Positions 1 through 7,081 of a DNA stretch of 11,702 nucleotides are shown one piece after another. Below the pieces are notes generated by a model that was not told the DNA's origin, ran no database searches, and was given only the letters and a program-made list of their open reading frames with translations. The DNA is taken from assembly GCA_026984275.1 (NCBI GenBank), contig JALSSM010000261.1, forward strand, positions 1-11,702, written 5' to 3'. The translations under genes were made by a program, and so were the position numbers. This DNA is from Gammaproteobacteria bacterium. Its GTDB lineage: Bacteria; Pseudomonadota; Gammaproteobacteria; CAJXQU01. Positions within the stretch are counted from its first letter, which is position 1. Each line of letters begins with the position of its first letter.

Positions 1-1959
1 CGAAACGAGTACACTGGTGCCAGAGGAATTAAATTTTTTATTTTTCCCGGATCAGGTCAGTTCAAAAAGAAACCTAAGTGGATGATGTCTGCAGAGCTGG
101 TAGAAACCACAAAGCTGTATGCTCGTATTAACGCGAAGATAGAACCAGAGTGGATCATTAAAATAGCAGGTGATCTGGTCAAACGAAGTTATTCCGATCC
201 TTACTGGTCGAAGAAAGCCGGGCATGTTTTAGCATTGGAAAAAACGGTTCTCTACGGATTAACACTTTCTGCTGATCGCAAGGTCAATTATGGACCAATT
301 GATCCGGCTGAATCACGCAGGCTATTTATTCAGGGCGCGTTGGTGGCGGGAGAAACACATTCACGGTTGGATTTTCTGAAACACAATCAGACATTGCTGA
401 CAGAGATAGAAGCTATGGAACACCGATCACGTCGGCTGGATATTTTAATTGATGATCAGGTGCAGTTTGATTTTTATGATCAGAAAATCCCCGAAAACAT
501 AAACAATATTCGTGGACTTGAAAAATGGTATCACGATCTGGCAAAAAAAGATCCAACCTTCCTGTTTTTTGATCGAGCGTTCCTGATCAGAGATGATGCG
601 GATGAAATTTGTGATCAGGCTTTGCCGGAAACACTTTCAATTTCCGGTATGAACTTGCCTTTGAGTTATCATTTCGAACCCGGTGCAAAAGATGACGGGG
701 TGACTTTGTCCGTGCCAATGGCAATCCTGAATCAACTCACCCCCGATCGTTTTGACTGGCTGGTTCCTGGCTTGATACAGGAAAAAATTACCGAGTTGAT
801 CCGATCATTACCCAAACAACTCAGACGTAACTTTGTCCCCGCCCCCAACTTTGCCGAGGCCTGTTGTCATACACTTGAGTTTGCTACAGGGAATTTATTT
901 GAAGCTGTTACACAGCATCTTAAAAAAATGACAGGTATCGATATCCCTGCGGATGCCTGGGATCAAAATCGTCTCGCCGATCACCTTAAAATGAATTTTA
1001 AGGTGATTGATTCCAATGGAAAGATAATTTCTGAAGGACGGGATCTGGAGCGATTACAGGGAAAACTGGTCGATGAAGTGGAACAGATATTTTCTGAAGA
1101 AACAAGCTGGCCGATTGAACGTAATGGTATTAAGAAATGGGACTTTGGTGATCTTCCGGAATTCGTAGAAACAACAAAACATGGAATGCCGCTTCGTGGA
1201 TACCCGGCATTGATCGACGAAGGTAATACTGTTGCAATCAGAGTACAGGATACACTGGAAAAAGCCGACAAATTACATCACGATGGTTTAATAAGACTGA
1301 TACGTCTTTCACTACCGGAACAGATGAAATATTTGAATAAAAACCTGCCGGATTTTGAGAAAATGAGCCTGATGTTTTCATCGATAGGAAAAAAGGAAGA
1401 ACTGAAAGAAGACCTGATCAAGGCCATTATTGATCGTGTTTTTATTGTGGAAAAAAAGAAAATTAATGCTGAACAGGATTTCCTTCAGCATCTCGATCAG
1501 GGCAGGGGAGAATTAATACCTGTTGCAACTGAATTATGTCAGTTGGTCAGTAAAGCGCTTCAACAATATCTTGTGATTAACAAACGACTGAATGGAAAAG
1601 TTTCGCTGTCCTGGTTGAATGTGATACAGGATATCAGGCAACAATTGGATCATCTGATCTATTCGGGTTTTATCAGCCAGACCCCGGATGAATGGTTGCA
1701 GCATCTACCACGTTACCTTAAAGCGATCGATAAACGACTTGATAAAATTGATCGTGATCCCTCACAAGATAAACGCCTGTCGGCGACTGTTTCCAAATTC
1801 TGGAATCGTTATATGAAAAGTAAAGTGGGAGCTACTGAGTTACAACGCTATCGCTGGATGATTGAAGAATATCGTGTTTCACTTTTCGCACAGGAACTGG
1901 GAACACGTTTTCCAGTTTCAGACAAGAGACTTGAGAAAATCTGGAATGAGAGCCAATAA
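1..1959 (+). CDS. hrpA: ATP-dependent RNA helicase HrpA, C-terminal half (5' end outside window)
   Basis: This is the C-terminal 652 residues of a DEAH-box RNA helicase of the HrpA family, which acts on RNA in the cytoplasm; E. coli HrpA has been linked to mRNA processing and to rescue of stalled ribosomes. The reading frame is open from base 1, and the residues before the first ATG (82) already match the family: a segment like FFIFPGSGQFKKKPKW leads into MSAELVETTKLYARINAKIE, the end of the OB-fold region. So 82 is not the start, and the helicase core lies upstream of the window. The rest matches the HrpA-specific C-terminal domain (DUF3418): RKVNYGPIDPAESRRLFIQG, LPKQLRRNFVPAPNFAEA, DHLKMNFKVID, YPALIDEGNTVAI and, near the end, RYRWMIEEYRVSLFAQELGT. 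Full-length relatives are about 1300 residues, so half is visible. The visible part is intact. Its stop overlaps the next gene by 14 bases. Confidence 0.96.
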   Translation, partial: RNEYTGARGIKFFIFPGSGQFKKKPKWMMSAELVETTKLYARINAKIEPEWIIKIAGDLVKRSYSDPYWSKKAGHVLALEKTVLYGLTLSADRKVNYGPIDPAESRRLFIQGALVAGETHSRLDFLKHNQTLLTEIEAMEHRSRRLDILIDDQVQFDFYDQKIPENINNIRGLEKWYHDLAKKDPTFLFFDRAFLIRDDADEICDQALPETLSISGMNLPLSYHFEPGAKDDGVTLSVPMAILNQLTPDRFDWLVPGLIQEKITELIRSLPKQLRRNFVPAPNFAEACCHTLEFATGNLFEAVTQHLKKMTGIDIPADAWDQNRLADHLKMNFKVIDSNGKIISEGRDLERLQGKLVDEVEQIFSEETSWPIERNGIKKWDFGDLPEFVETTKHGMPLRGYPALIDEGNTVAIRVQDTLEKADKLHHDGLIRLIRLSLPEQMKYLNKNLPDFEKMSLMFSSIGKKEELKEDLIKAIIDRVFIVEKKKINAEQDFLQHLDQGRGELIPVATELCQLVSKALQQYLVINKRLNGKVSLSWLNVIQDIRQQLDHLIYSGFISQTPDEWLQHLPRYLKAIDKRLDKIDRDPSQDKRLSATVSKFWNRYMKSKVGATELQRYRWMIEEYRVSLFAQELGTRFPVSDKRLEKIWNESQ

Positions 1960-3448
1960 TAAACGATCACTACAATTTCTTTTATTTCTTTTCCTCGTTG
2001 TAAGCGTTATGCACGATTCAGCTGACGCAGGGATCTTGAAATGGTTGGCCAAAGCTGGTCAGGAGGCAGGTGAGGCCGGAACAAAACTCGGTCGTAAAAT
2101 AGATGATGTCTTGCCCAGACTTTCACATCTGCCGGATGAGCCCAATGTGGCAAGAATGGGGCTGGATGTTGATACAAATGGTTCTGTTACTCTCCATTCA
2201 GAAAATGGAAAAAAATGGGTGGTCAGGCGGGAAGATGATTTACCTTCGACGCTGGAAGAAATCTATAAACAGCCATTATTGATGATCAATGGGAAACCTC
2301 GGCAATTAAAATTCTATCTATCCGTTGATCAGTTATTTGATAACAATGGAACAAAAATATTATCCAGGATAGATGGGCTACATCTACTTGCAAAGAACAA
2401 GGCATACCCATTAGAGAGGATAGAAAGTTTCAAACCCTACTGGAGAGTGAATGTTCAGGATGATCTGTTCCTGAATTTTGAAACACGGGAAGCACTCGAA
2501 GAAGGTTTATGGCGACTGAAGAGTGGTTTTAATAAGGGAAATATCCGGCTGATTTCTTTTTTGCCGGAAACCAAAGAACTACCCAATAAACTGGCTACAA
2601 ACATTAATGGGAGTCAGCCATCCCTTACAAAAATCAACCCGGATTCTCTCGATTTGAATTTTAATATCCTGAGACATCAGACGCTGATCATCACAGGTAA
2701 GCGGGCAGGCAGGTTTCTTGAGATAAAAGGAATTAATCGAAAAAAAACATCAGTTGATCTCAATGAACTTCAGGAAACGGCGAAAAAACACGATATTAAC
2801 CTGATTATTCTGGAGTCGAATTCGTCAGCACAACCAGGTTCAAAAGTTTTTCCGTGGAATCGATCAGTCAGACAGACTGAACTTGAAAAAGCCTTTTCTT
2901 CCGACACGTATGGCGATTTCATTTCAACACTTTCCGGCAGGAACAAAACAACCATTGAATTTGACCAGAAAGAGGGCAACTTTGTCAGCTTCCGTCTGAA
3001 ACCAGACAGAAGTCCAGACACTGTGGATAGCGTTATGACAGCAACGGAGGTGACATCACATCTGGTATTTTCTGTCGGAAAAATCATTGGCCACACTCGG
3101 GATCATGACAGAGAAATAGACAGAAGGATTTTTCCGGGAATCCCATCATGGGTTCATATTTCTTATATCATCAATATTATTTCGGGTCTTCTAGTTGCGA
3201 GTCTGTCTGTTCAGGTGTGGAGAAAGATTTGGCCAAAAATAGAGCGAGATGATTTTAATACGTGGTGGGAATTTGTTTGCTATTATCTTGTCAGATCGTT
3301 TCTTTTCATGTTTGTTTTTCTGGGCCTGCTGGGTTCACTACTTCTGATAGCAGCATTCATCATCACCGTCTTTAATTTCCTGATGGTGGTGCTCAAAACG
3401 ATACTGTGGCCATTTCGTCTTGTGGGTAGAGTATTTTCCAGCCGTTAA
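1946..3448 (+). CDS. Unrecognised exported/membrane protein, 500 aa
   Basis: I do not recognise this family. I chose the ATG at 1946 rather than the earlier in-frame ATG at 1862 because it directly precedes a signal peptide (basic MRANNKR, hydrophobic FLLFLFLVVSVM, likely cleavage after ADA at about residue 28). The 1862 start would add 28 residues lying wholly inside hrpA. The start overlaps hrpA by 14 bases and has only a weak ribosome site, so translation is probably coupled to hrpA. The mature N-terminus has an amphipathic Gly/Ala/Lys stretch (residues 29-50). A hydrophilic, presumably periplasmic region runs to about 400 and contains the segment HDINLIILESNSSAQPG (282-298). One membrane helix lies at about 404-425 (ISYIINIISGLLVASLSV). 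A long hydrophobic stretch at about 443-487 can hold one or two more. The C-terminus is basic (RLVGRVFSSR). No catalytic motif is evident. The gene is convergent with the regulator gene, 12 bases away. Confidence 0.8.
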   Translation: MRANNKRSLQFLLFLFLVVSVMHDSADAGILKWLAKAGQEAGEAGTKLGRKIDDVLPRLSHLPDEPNVARMGLDVDTNGSVTLHSENGKKWVVRREDDLPSTLEEIYKQPLLMINGKPRQLKFYLSVDQLFDNNGTKILSRIDGLHLLAKNKAYPLERIESFKPYWRVNVQDDLFLNFETREALEEGLWRLKSGFNKGNIRLISFLPETKELPNKLATNINGSQPSLTKINPDSLDLNFNILRHQTLIITGKRAGRFLEIKGINRKKTSVDLNELQETAKKHDINLIILESNSSAQPGSKVFPWNRSVRQTELEKAFSSDTYGDFISTLSGRNKTTIEFDQKEGNFVSFRLKPDRSPDTVDSVMTATEVTSHLVFSVGKIIGHTRDHDREIDRRIFPGIPSWVHISYIINIISGLLVASLSVQVWRKIWPKIERDDFNTWWEFVCYYLVRSFLFMFVFLGLLGSLLLIAAFIITVFNFLMVVLKTILWPFRLVGRVFSSR

Positions 3449-3460
3449 CTGATCGGGAGT

Positions 3461-3952
3461 CTAAAGCAGGTCTTCAAAAAAATAGGCAGAAAACTCATGG
3501 CGTCCTGTTAATCCGGCTTTTTTATAGAGAGATGATGCTTGTTGTCGAACGGTTTTTTCCTGTGTTTCTCGCACTTCAGCAATTTCTTTGAAACTCAGGC
3601 CTTTCAAGAGCAGCATGGCGACTTCTCTTTCACTGTCTGATAGTTGCCAAAAACGCAATTGATCATGGATCACCTGCCGATATTCCTGACCAACCTTTTT
3701 GAGTTGTGAGCGGGTTTTAAGTAAATCTTTTTCAGACTCTTTAAGTTGCCCTTCAAGTAACTGGTTATGGTGTTTATGCCTGAAAATCTCGATAAGCAGA
3801 TAGATGATCCCGGCCAGAGACAACAGGATCAGGCAGAATTCCATGATTAAATGTGACCATGATGCATGTTGCGAATAATCACTGATCACATCAAACAGAC
3901 TGGCAATACCGATCAACAACAACAGGCCAATAAATAAATACTCTTTTCTCAT
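3461..3952 (-). CDS. Membrane-tethered LuxR-type helix-turn-helix regulator
   Basis: A 163-residue protein with two N-terminal membrane helices (about residues 6-20 and 36-54), a basic His/Arg-rich turn (FRHKHHN), a coiled-coil-like linker (about 62-98), and a C-terminal LuxR/GerE DNA-binding domain (about 103-160). The domain shows the family pattern LSDSEREVAMLLLKGLSFKE, then a recognition helix around TQEKTVRQQASSLYKKAG and a closing LTGRHEF. It lacks a receiver or autoinducer domain, so it is probably a one-component regulator held at the inner membrane. I chose ATG at 3952, preceded by GATGAG seven bases upstream, over a TTG at 3991 that would add 13 polar residues before the membrane helix. 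It is divergent from the cytochrome/RND operon, sharing a 135-base intergenic region, so it is the natural candidate to control that operon. That role is inference from context. Its target and signal cannot be read from sequence. Confidence 0.85.
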   Translation of the reverse strand: MRKEYLFIGLLLLIGIASLFDVISDYSQHASWSHLIMEFCLILLSLAGIIYLLIEIFRHKHHNQLLEGQLKESEKDLLKTRSQLKKVGQEYRQVIHDQLRFWQLSDSEREVAMLLLKGLSFKEIAEVRETQEKTVRQQASSLYKKAGLTGRHEFSAYFFEDLL

Positions 3953-3971
3953 GATAGTCTCATCATATTTG

Positions 3972-4001
3972 GCTATGGGACATTTGTCCAAAGATAGTCA
4001 A
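3972..4001 (-). promoter_or_regulatory. Possible sigma70-like promoter for the LuxR-type gene
   Basis: On the minus strand, TTGACT (plus-strand 3996-4001) is a good -35 match. It is followed after 18 bases by CATAGC (plus 3972-3977), a poor -10 match of three of six positions. Initiation would fall near 3965, just upstream of a GATGAG ribosome site for the ATG at 3952. The spacer contains the palindrome annotated at 3978-3989. The assignment is weak because of the poor -10. Confidence 0.3.
3978..3989. promoter_or_regulatory. 12-base palindrome, candidate operator
   Basis: GGACA-TT-TGTCC is a perfect inverted repeat with 5-base arms. It lies in the region between the divergent regulator and cytochrome/RND operon, within the spacer of the possible regulator promoter and about 100 bases before the cytochrome start. 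LuxR-type proteins bind inverted repeats as dimers, so it is a reasonable autoregulatory operator candidate. A palindrome of this length can also occur by chance. Confidence 0.35.
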
Positions 4002-4077
4002 AAATTTTTTTATACGACATTCGCATGATGATAAAACACTATATTTCAGTCAATATGACCCTGTATTGAAAATCACT

Positions 4078-4082
4078 GGAGG
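4078..4082 (+). promoter_or_regulatory. Strong ribosome binding site of the cytochrome/RND operon
   Basis: GGAGG sits five bases before the ATG at 4088. It fixes that start and suggests efficient translation of the first cistron. The second and third cistrons rely on ATGA overlaps for coupling. I could not identify a convincing -35/-10 pair for this operon in 3953-4077. Confidence 0.75.
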
Positions 4083-4087
4083 TAAGC

Positions 4088-4705
4088 ATGAATAAGGGTC
4101 AAGTAAAAGTATGGGATTTTGCGGTTAGAGTTTTTCACTGGACACTGGTTGTTTTATTTGTCATTGCATGGTTTTCAGGTGAAGAATCAGAACAAATTCA
4201 CAGTCTGGCTGGTTATGCCATTCTGGGATTACTGGTTTTCAGAATTATCTGGGGATTCATCGGTCCACAATATGCACGGTTTACTAACTTTCTATATTCA
4301 CCCAAAAAGATAATCCAATATATAAAATCCTTAAGAACATCCCGCCCGGAGCATTACTATGGTCACAACCCTGCAGGCGGTCTGATGGTATTACTGCTAT
4401 TGGTTAATTTATCTCTCGTCACCTGGACAGGGCTGGAAGCCTGGGGTGCCGAAGGACACGGACCTCTCGCACAAACGTCACAAATACATCTGCTCAGCGA
4501 AGCCATCGCCAGTGGTGGTGATGAAAAACGTGGTGAAGAGAATGAAGCAGAGGAATTCTGGGAAGAGTGGCATGAGTTTTTCACTGATCTGATGTTGATC
4601 CTGATATTTATTCATATCGCAGGGGTCTTTGTATCGGGCAAACTGCACAAGGAAAACCTGGTGAAGGCCATGATCACTGGCTATAAGGATAAAACTGAAG
4701 AATGA
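4088..4705 (+). CDS. Cytochrome b561-family membrane cytochrome
   Basis: A 205-residue inner-membrane b-type cytochrome of the cytochrome b561 / Ni-Fe hydrogenase cytochrome b superfamily. Such proteins move electrons between quinol and a periplasmic or membrane partner using two hemes. The start shows the typical VKVWDFAVRVFHWTLV. Membrane helices lie at about 17-30, 38-58, 98-115 and 164-182. Candidate heme ligands, placed at the usual helix positions, are His17, His38, His161 and His175. HNPAGG (93-98) and a C-terminal LHKENLVKAMITGYK (185-199) are also typical of bacterial members. An acidic loop (about 144-159) lies before the last helix, as I recall for relatives. It is the first gene of the operon and overlaps the outer-membrane channel gene by ATGA, which implies coupled translation with an efflux system. 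No diheme cytochrome c partner is visible nearby. Confidence 0.9.
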   Translation: MNKGQVKVWDFAVRVFHWTLVVLFVIAWFSGEESEQIHSLAGYAILGLLVFRIIWGFIGPQYARFTNFLYSPKKIIQYIKSLRTSRPEHYYGHNPAGGLMVLLLLVNLSLVTWTGLEAWGAEGHGPLAQTSQIHLLSEAIASGGDEKRGEENEAEEFWEEWHEFFTDLMLILIFIHIAGVFVSGKLHKENLVKAMITGYKDKTEE

Positions 4706-5961
4706 ATCATAAATTTTCACTGACATGTCTGCTGATCATGTTTTATCTGCCGCCCAGTGTTCTGGCCGAAACAGAAACAACGGTCGATCATCGTCATGTA
4801 TTACCGCTTCCGGTTTCTGCTGACTTAAATTTACATGATGTTGTTGAGGCAACTTACCAGCGAAATCCACGTTTACAGGTCATTGAAGCAAGATTGCGGC
4901 ATATCTCTTCACTTGAGCGTCAGTCAGAGAGCCTGTGGGTTGAAGATCCGGCATTTTCACTAGGCCATTACAACGACCTGATCATGGATAATGATGGTTT
5001 GCAGGAGTGGGAAGTGGGTCTTGAAATGCCTTTATGGTTGCCTGGACAAAAGGCGGCTCAAAAAAGAACCATTGAGCGGCAACGTAGAGCGATCGATTCA
5101 TCTGTTCCAGCCCTTAAACTACAGTTGGCAAGTATCGTGCGGGAGATTCTGTGGGATATTGCACTCAGGAAAAACCAGCTGGTTGTCGCTCGTCAGGAGT
5201 GGGAAGTGACTCGGAAACTTGAGCAGGATGTGGAAAAACGGGTTTCATTGGGCGATCTGGCCCAATCAGATCTGATCCTGGCACAACAGGAATCCCTGGC
5301 TAAAGAAGCAGCTTTTCAACGGGCGAAACAGGAATATCACCATTCTCAGCATCGCTATGACATGATCACCGGTCTTGATGTCCTGCCTGCTGTTTTTGAA
5401 GAGGTGATGAGTCCGGATCTGACAATCGATACTGATCATCCCGGCTTAAAAGTTCTGAAAGATGTCGTTGACAGTAGTCATGCCCTGCGTGATCAAACAC
5501 GGATTGAGAGGCGGGGCAATCCAACGCTGTTTGTTGGTACACGCCATGAGCGGGGGAATTCAGAGGAAGGTTTTGCAAATGCTATCGGTATGCGTATCAA
5601 TATTCCGCTCGGCCTCGCTTCCCAGACGATGCCTAAGATCACGGCGGCAGAAATCGCCGTAGCAGAAAACCAGAGCGCCTTTGAATTACGACACAGACAG
5701 CTGAATATTGAAATACAGGATGTTTACAGAGAATTGATGGCGACCAAAGAACAATACGAGTTTGCTCAACGACAACGTGATCTGACCAGTCAGAATTTGT
5801 CCATGTCACAAAAGGCCTTTGCGCTTGGAGAATCGAGTTTAATTGATCTGATCAGGATCCAGGCTTTGGCTTTTGCCGCTGAACGAAACATGCATCAGAA
5901 AAAACTGGAAGTTGGACGGTTAACAGCACGCCTTAATCAGGCCAGAGGGATCATTCCATGA
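4702..5961 (+). CDS. TolC/CzcC-family outer-membrane efflux channel
   Basis: A 419-residue outer-membrane factor that would provide the exit duct of a tripartite RND efflux pump. It begins with a signal peptide (MNHKFSLTCLLIMFYLPPSVLA, split at about Ala22). There is no convincing lipobox, unlike CusC and OprM. Two long helical repeats of the OEP type follow: the first begins around LHDVVEATYQRNPRLQVIEA, and the second covers the C-terminal half with a stretch near MGLRINIPL-like residues (MRINIPLGLA) and heptad-rich helices ending in RLTARLNQARG. Length and layout fit CzcC-like members. It overlaps the cytochrome gene upstream by 4 bases (ATGA) and the adaptor gene downstream by 4 bases. It should pair with the adaptor and pump encoded immediately downstream. 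Confidence 0.92.
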   Translation: MNHKFSLTCLLIMFYLPPSVLAETETTVDHRHVLPLPVSADLNLHDVVEATYQRNPRLQVIEARLRHISSLERQSESLWVEDPAFSLGHYNDLIMDNDGLQEWEVGLEMPLWLPGQKAAQKRTIERQRRAIDSSVPALKLQLASIVREILWDIALRKNQLVVARQEWEVTRKLEQDVEKRVSLGDLAQSDLILAQQESLAKEAAFQRAKQEYHHSQHRYDMITGLDVLPAVFEEVMSPDLTIDTDHPGLKVLKDVVDSSHALRDQTRIERRGNPTLFVGTRHERGNSEEGFANAIGMRINIPLGLASQTMPKITAAEIAVAENQSAFELRHRQLNIEIQDVYRELMATKEQYEFAQRQRDLTSQNLSMSQKAFALGESSLIDLIRIQALAFAAERNMHQKKLEVGRLTARLNQARGIIP

Positions 5962-7076
5962 GATTATTTTTATTTATGACACTGTATTCGTTCAGTCTTG
6001 GTAGTCTTGCCGGAACGACAGATGCAGAGATAAATGTTATTCATACACCGATCACATTATCATCCGAACAGATTGTGTCTTATGGAATCAAAACAGTGCC
6101 TGTTCAGACCAGTGATGAAATTCTGGGGGCTCGCCATCCCGCAGAAGTCGTCATTCCCAGTTCCCAGTTACAGGTCGTCAGTGCCCTGCAGGGTGGATTA
6201 CTTGAGGCTGTACTGGTTGCTGAAGGTGATACCGTTGATAAAAATCAGCCTCTGGCGCTTTTGAAGAGTCCAGGACTACTTGAGTTACAACGAGATCTCT
6301 TGCAAACACTCATACAGCTTAATCTGGCACGCTCAACACTCAATCGTGAACAAAAATTGCTCGATGAAGGCATTATCCCAAAACGCCGATATCTTGAGTC
6401 CCGTAGTGAATGGCAGGCACTGGTTACCCAGAAAGAACAGCAAGAAGCCATGTTACAGTTTTCCGGGATGAGCCAGGAAGCGATCAAGATGCTGGAAAAG
6501 TCTCGCAAACTGGATAGTACTTTGACCGTTATCTCACCGTTTAAAGGGGTCATACTTGAACAGATGGCGATTGCTGGTGAAAAACTGGAAGCGACAGATC
6601 CTATTTTGAAAATAGGACAATTGAGTCCCCTCTGGCTCGATATACATGTCCCTCTTGATGTGGCTCATACCGTATCGATTGGTGACACTGTAACGGTACC
6701 TGAACTGGATATAAAAGGGGAAATCATTACCATAGGGAAGAAAGTTCACGCAGCTGATCAGGGAACCTTAATCCGTGCCATCGTACGGGAAAACACGGAT
6801 CGTATCCGTCCGGGTCAAGTCGTTCAGACTCGTATTACACAAATTTCAGATCAACGACGTTATGGTGTTCCCCGGAAGGCAATTGTCAGAGTTGATGAGA
6901 AAACGGTTGTTTTTATCAAAACTGATCAGGGATTTCTTCCAGTTTTTGTCGATGTTGTCGGTAGTCAGGGAGATCAAATTATCATTCATAGCCATGATCC
7001 AATCGAAACACCGGTGGTGAGTCGTGGTGCCGTTATTCTGAAATCGATAATGATCGATGCGGGTGGAGAAGGGTAG
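5958..7076 (+). CDS. Periplasmic adaptor (membrane fusion protein) of the RND pump, CzcB/CusB-like
   Basis: A 372-residue adaptor that should bridge the inner-membrane pump and the outer-membrane channel. A signal peptide (MRLFLFMTLYSFSLGSLA, about residues 1-18) is followed by a short N-terminal strand region. The first lipoyl half-motif is at 79-105 (LVAEGDTVDKNQPLALLKSP), a helical hairpin at about 106-185, and the second lipoyl half at 191-221 (ISPFKGVILEQMAIAGEKLE). A beta-barrel spans about 225-295, with a membrane-proximal domain to the end. It lacks the N-terminal methionine cluster by which CusB binds Cu(I)/Ag(I), and has no His-rich metal-binding extension. The N-terminal methionines Met1 and Met7 are in the signal peptide. 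ATGA overlap with the channel gene upstream and a 5-base gap to the pump gene downstream make one translational unit. Confidence 0.92.
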   Translation: MRLFLFMTLYSFSLGSLAGTTDAEINVIHTPITLSSEQIVSYGIKTVPVQTSDEILGARHPAEVVIPSSQLQVVSALQGGLLEAVLVAEGDTVDKNQPLALLKSPGLLELQRDLLQTLIQLNLARSTLNREQKLLDEGIIPKRRYLESRSEWQALVTQKEQQEAMLQFSGMSQEAIKMLEKSRKLDSTLTVISPFKGVILEQMAIAGEKLEATDPILKIGQLSPLWLDIHVPLDVAHTVSIGDTVTVPELDIKGEIITIGKKVHAADQGTLIRAIVRENTDRIRPGQVVQTRITQISDQRRYGVPRKAIVRVDEKTVVFIKTDQGFLPVFVDVVGSQGDQIIIHSHDPIETPVVSRGAVILKSIMIDAGGEG

Positions 7077-7081
7077 TTTAT

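Noticed and set aside
82..84. ATG at 82 as the start of the first gene
   Set aside because: The frame is open back to base 1 and the 27 residues before this ATG match HrpA, so the gene is cut by the window edge and 82 is internal.
1862..1945. In-frame ATG at 1862 as start of the unknown protein
   Set aside because: It would add 28 polar residues encoded inside hrpA ahead of a clear signal peptide that begins at 1946.
3953..3991. TTG at 3991 as start of the LuxR-type regulator
   Set aside because: The ATG at 3952 has a better ribosome site and directly precedes the first membrane helix; the upstream 13 codons overlap the palindrome and probable promoter.
4501..4566. Acidic stretch in the cytochrome (residues about 144-159) as a metal-binding insertion
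   Set aside because: As far as I recall, similar acidic loops before the last helix are common in this bacterial b561 group, so it is not evidence for a special metal site.
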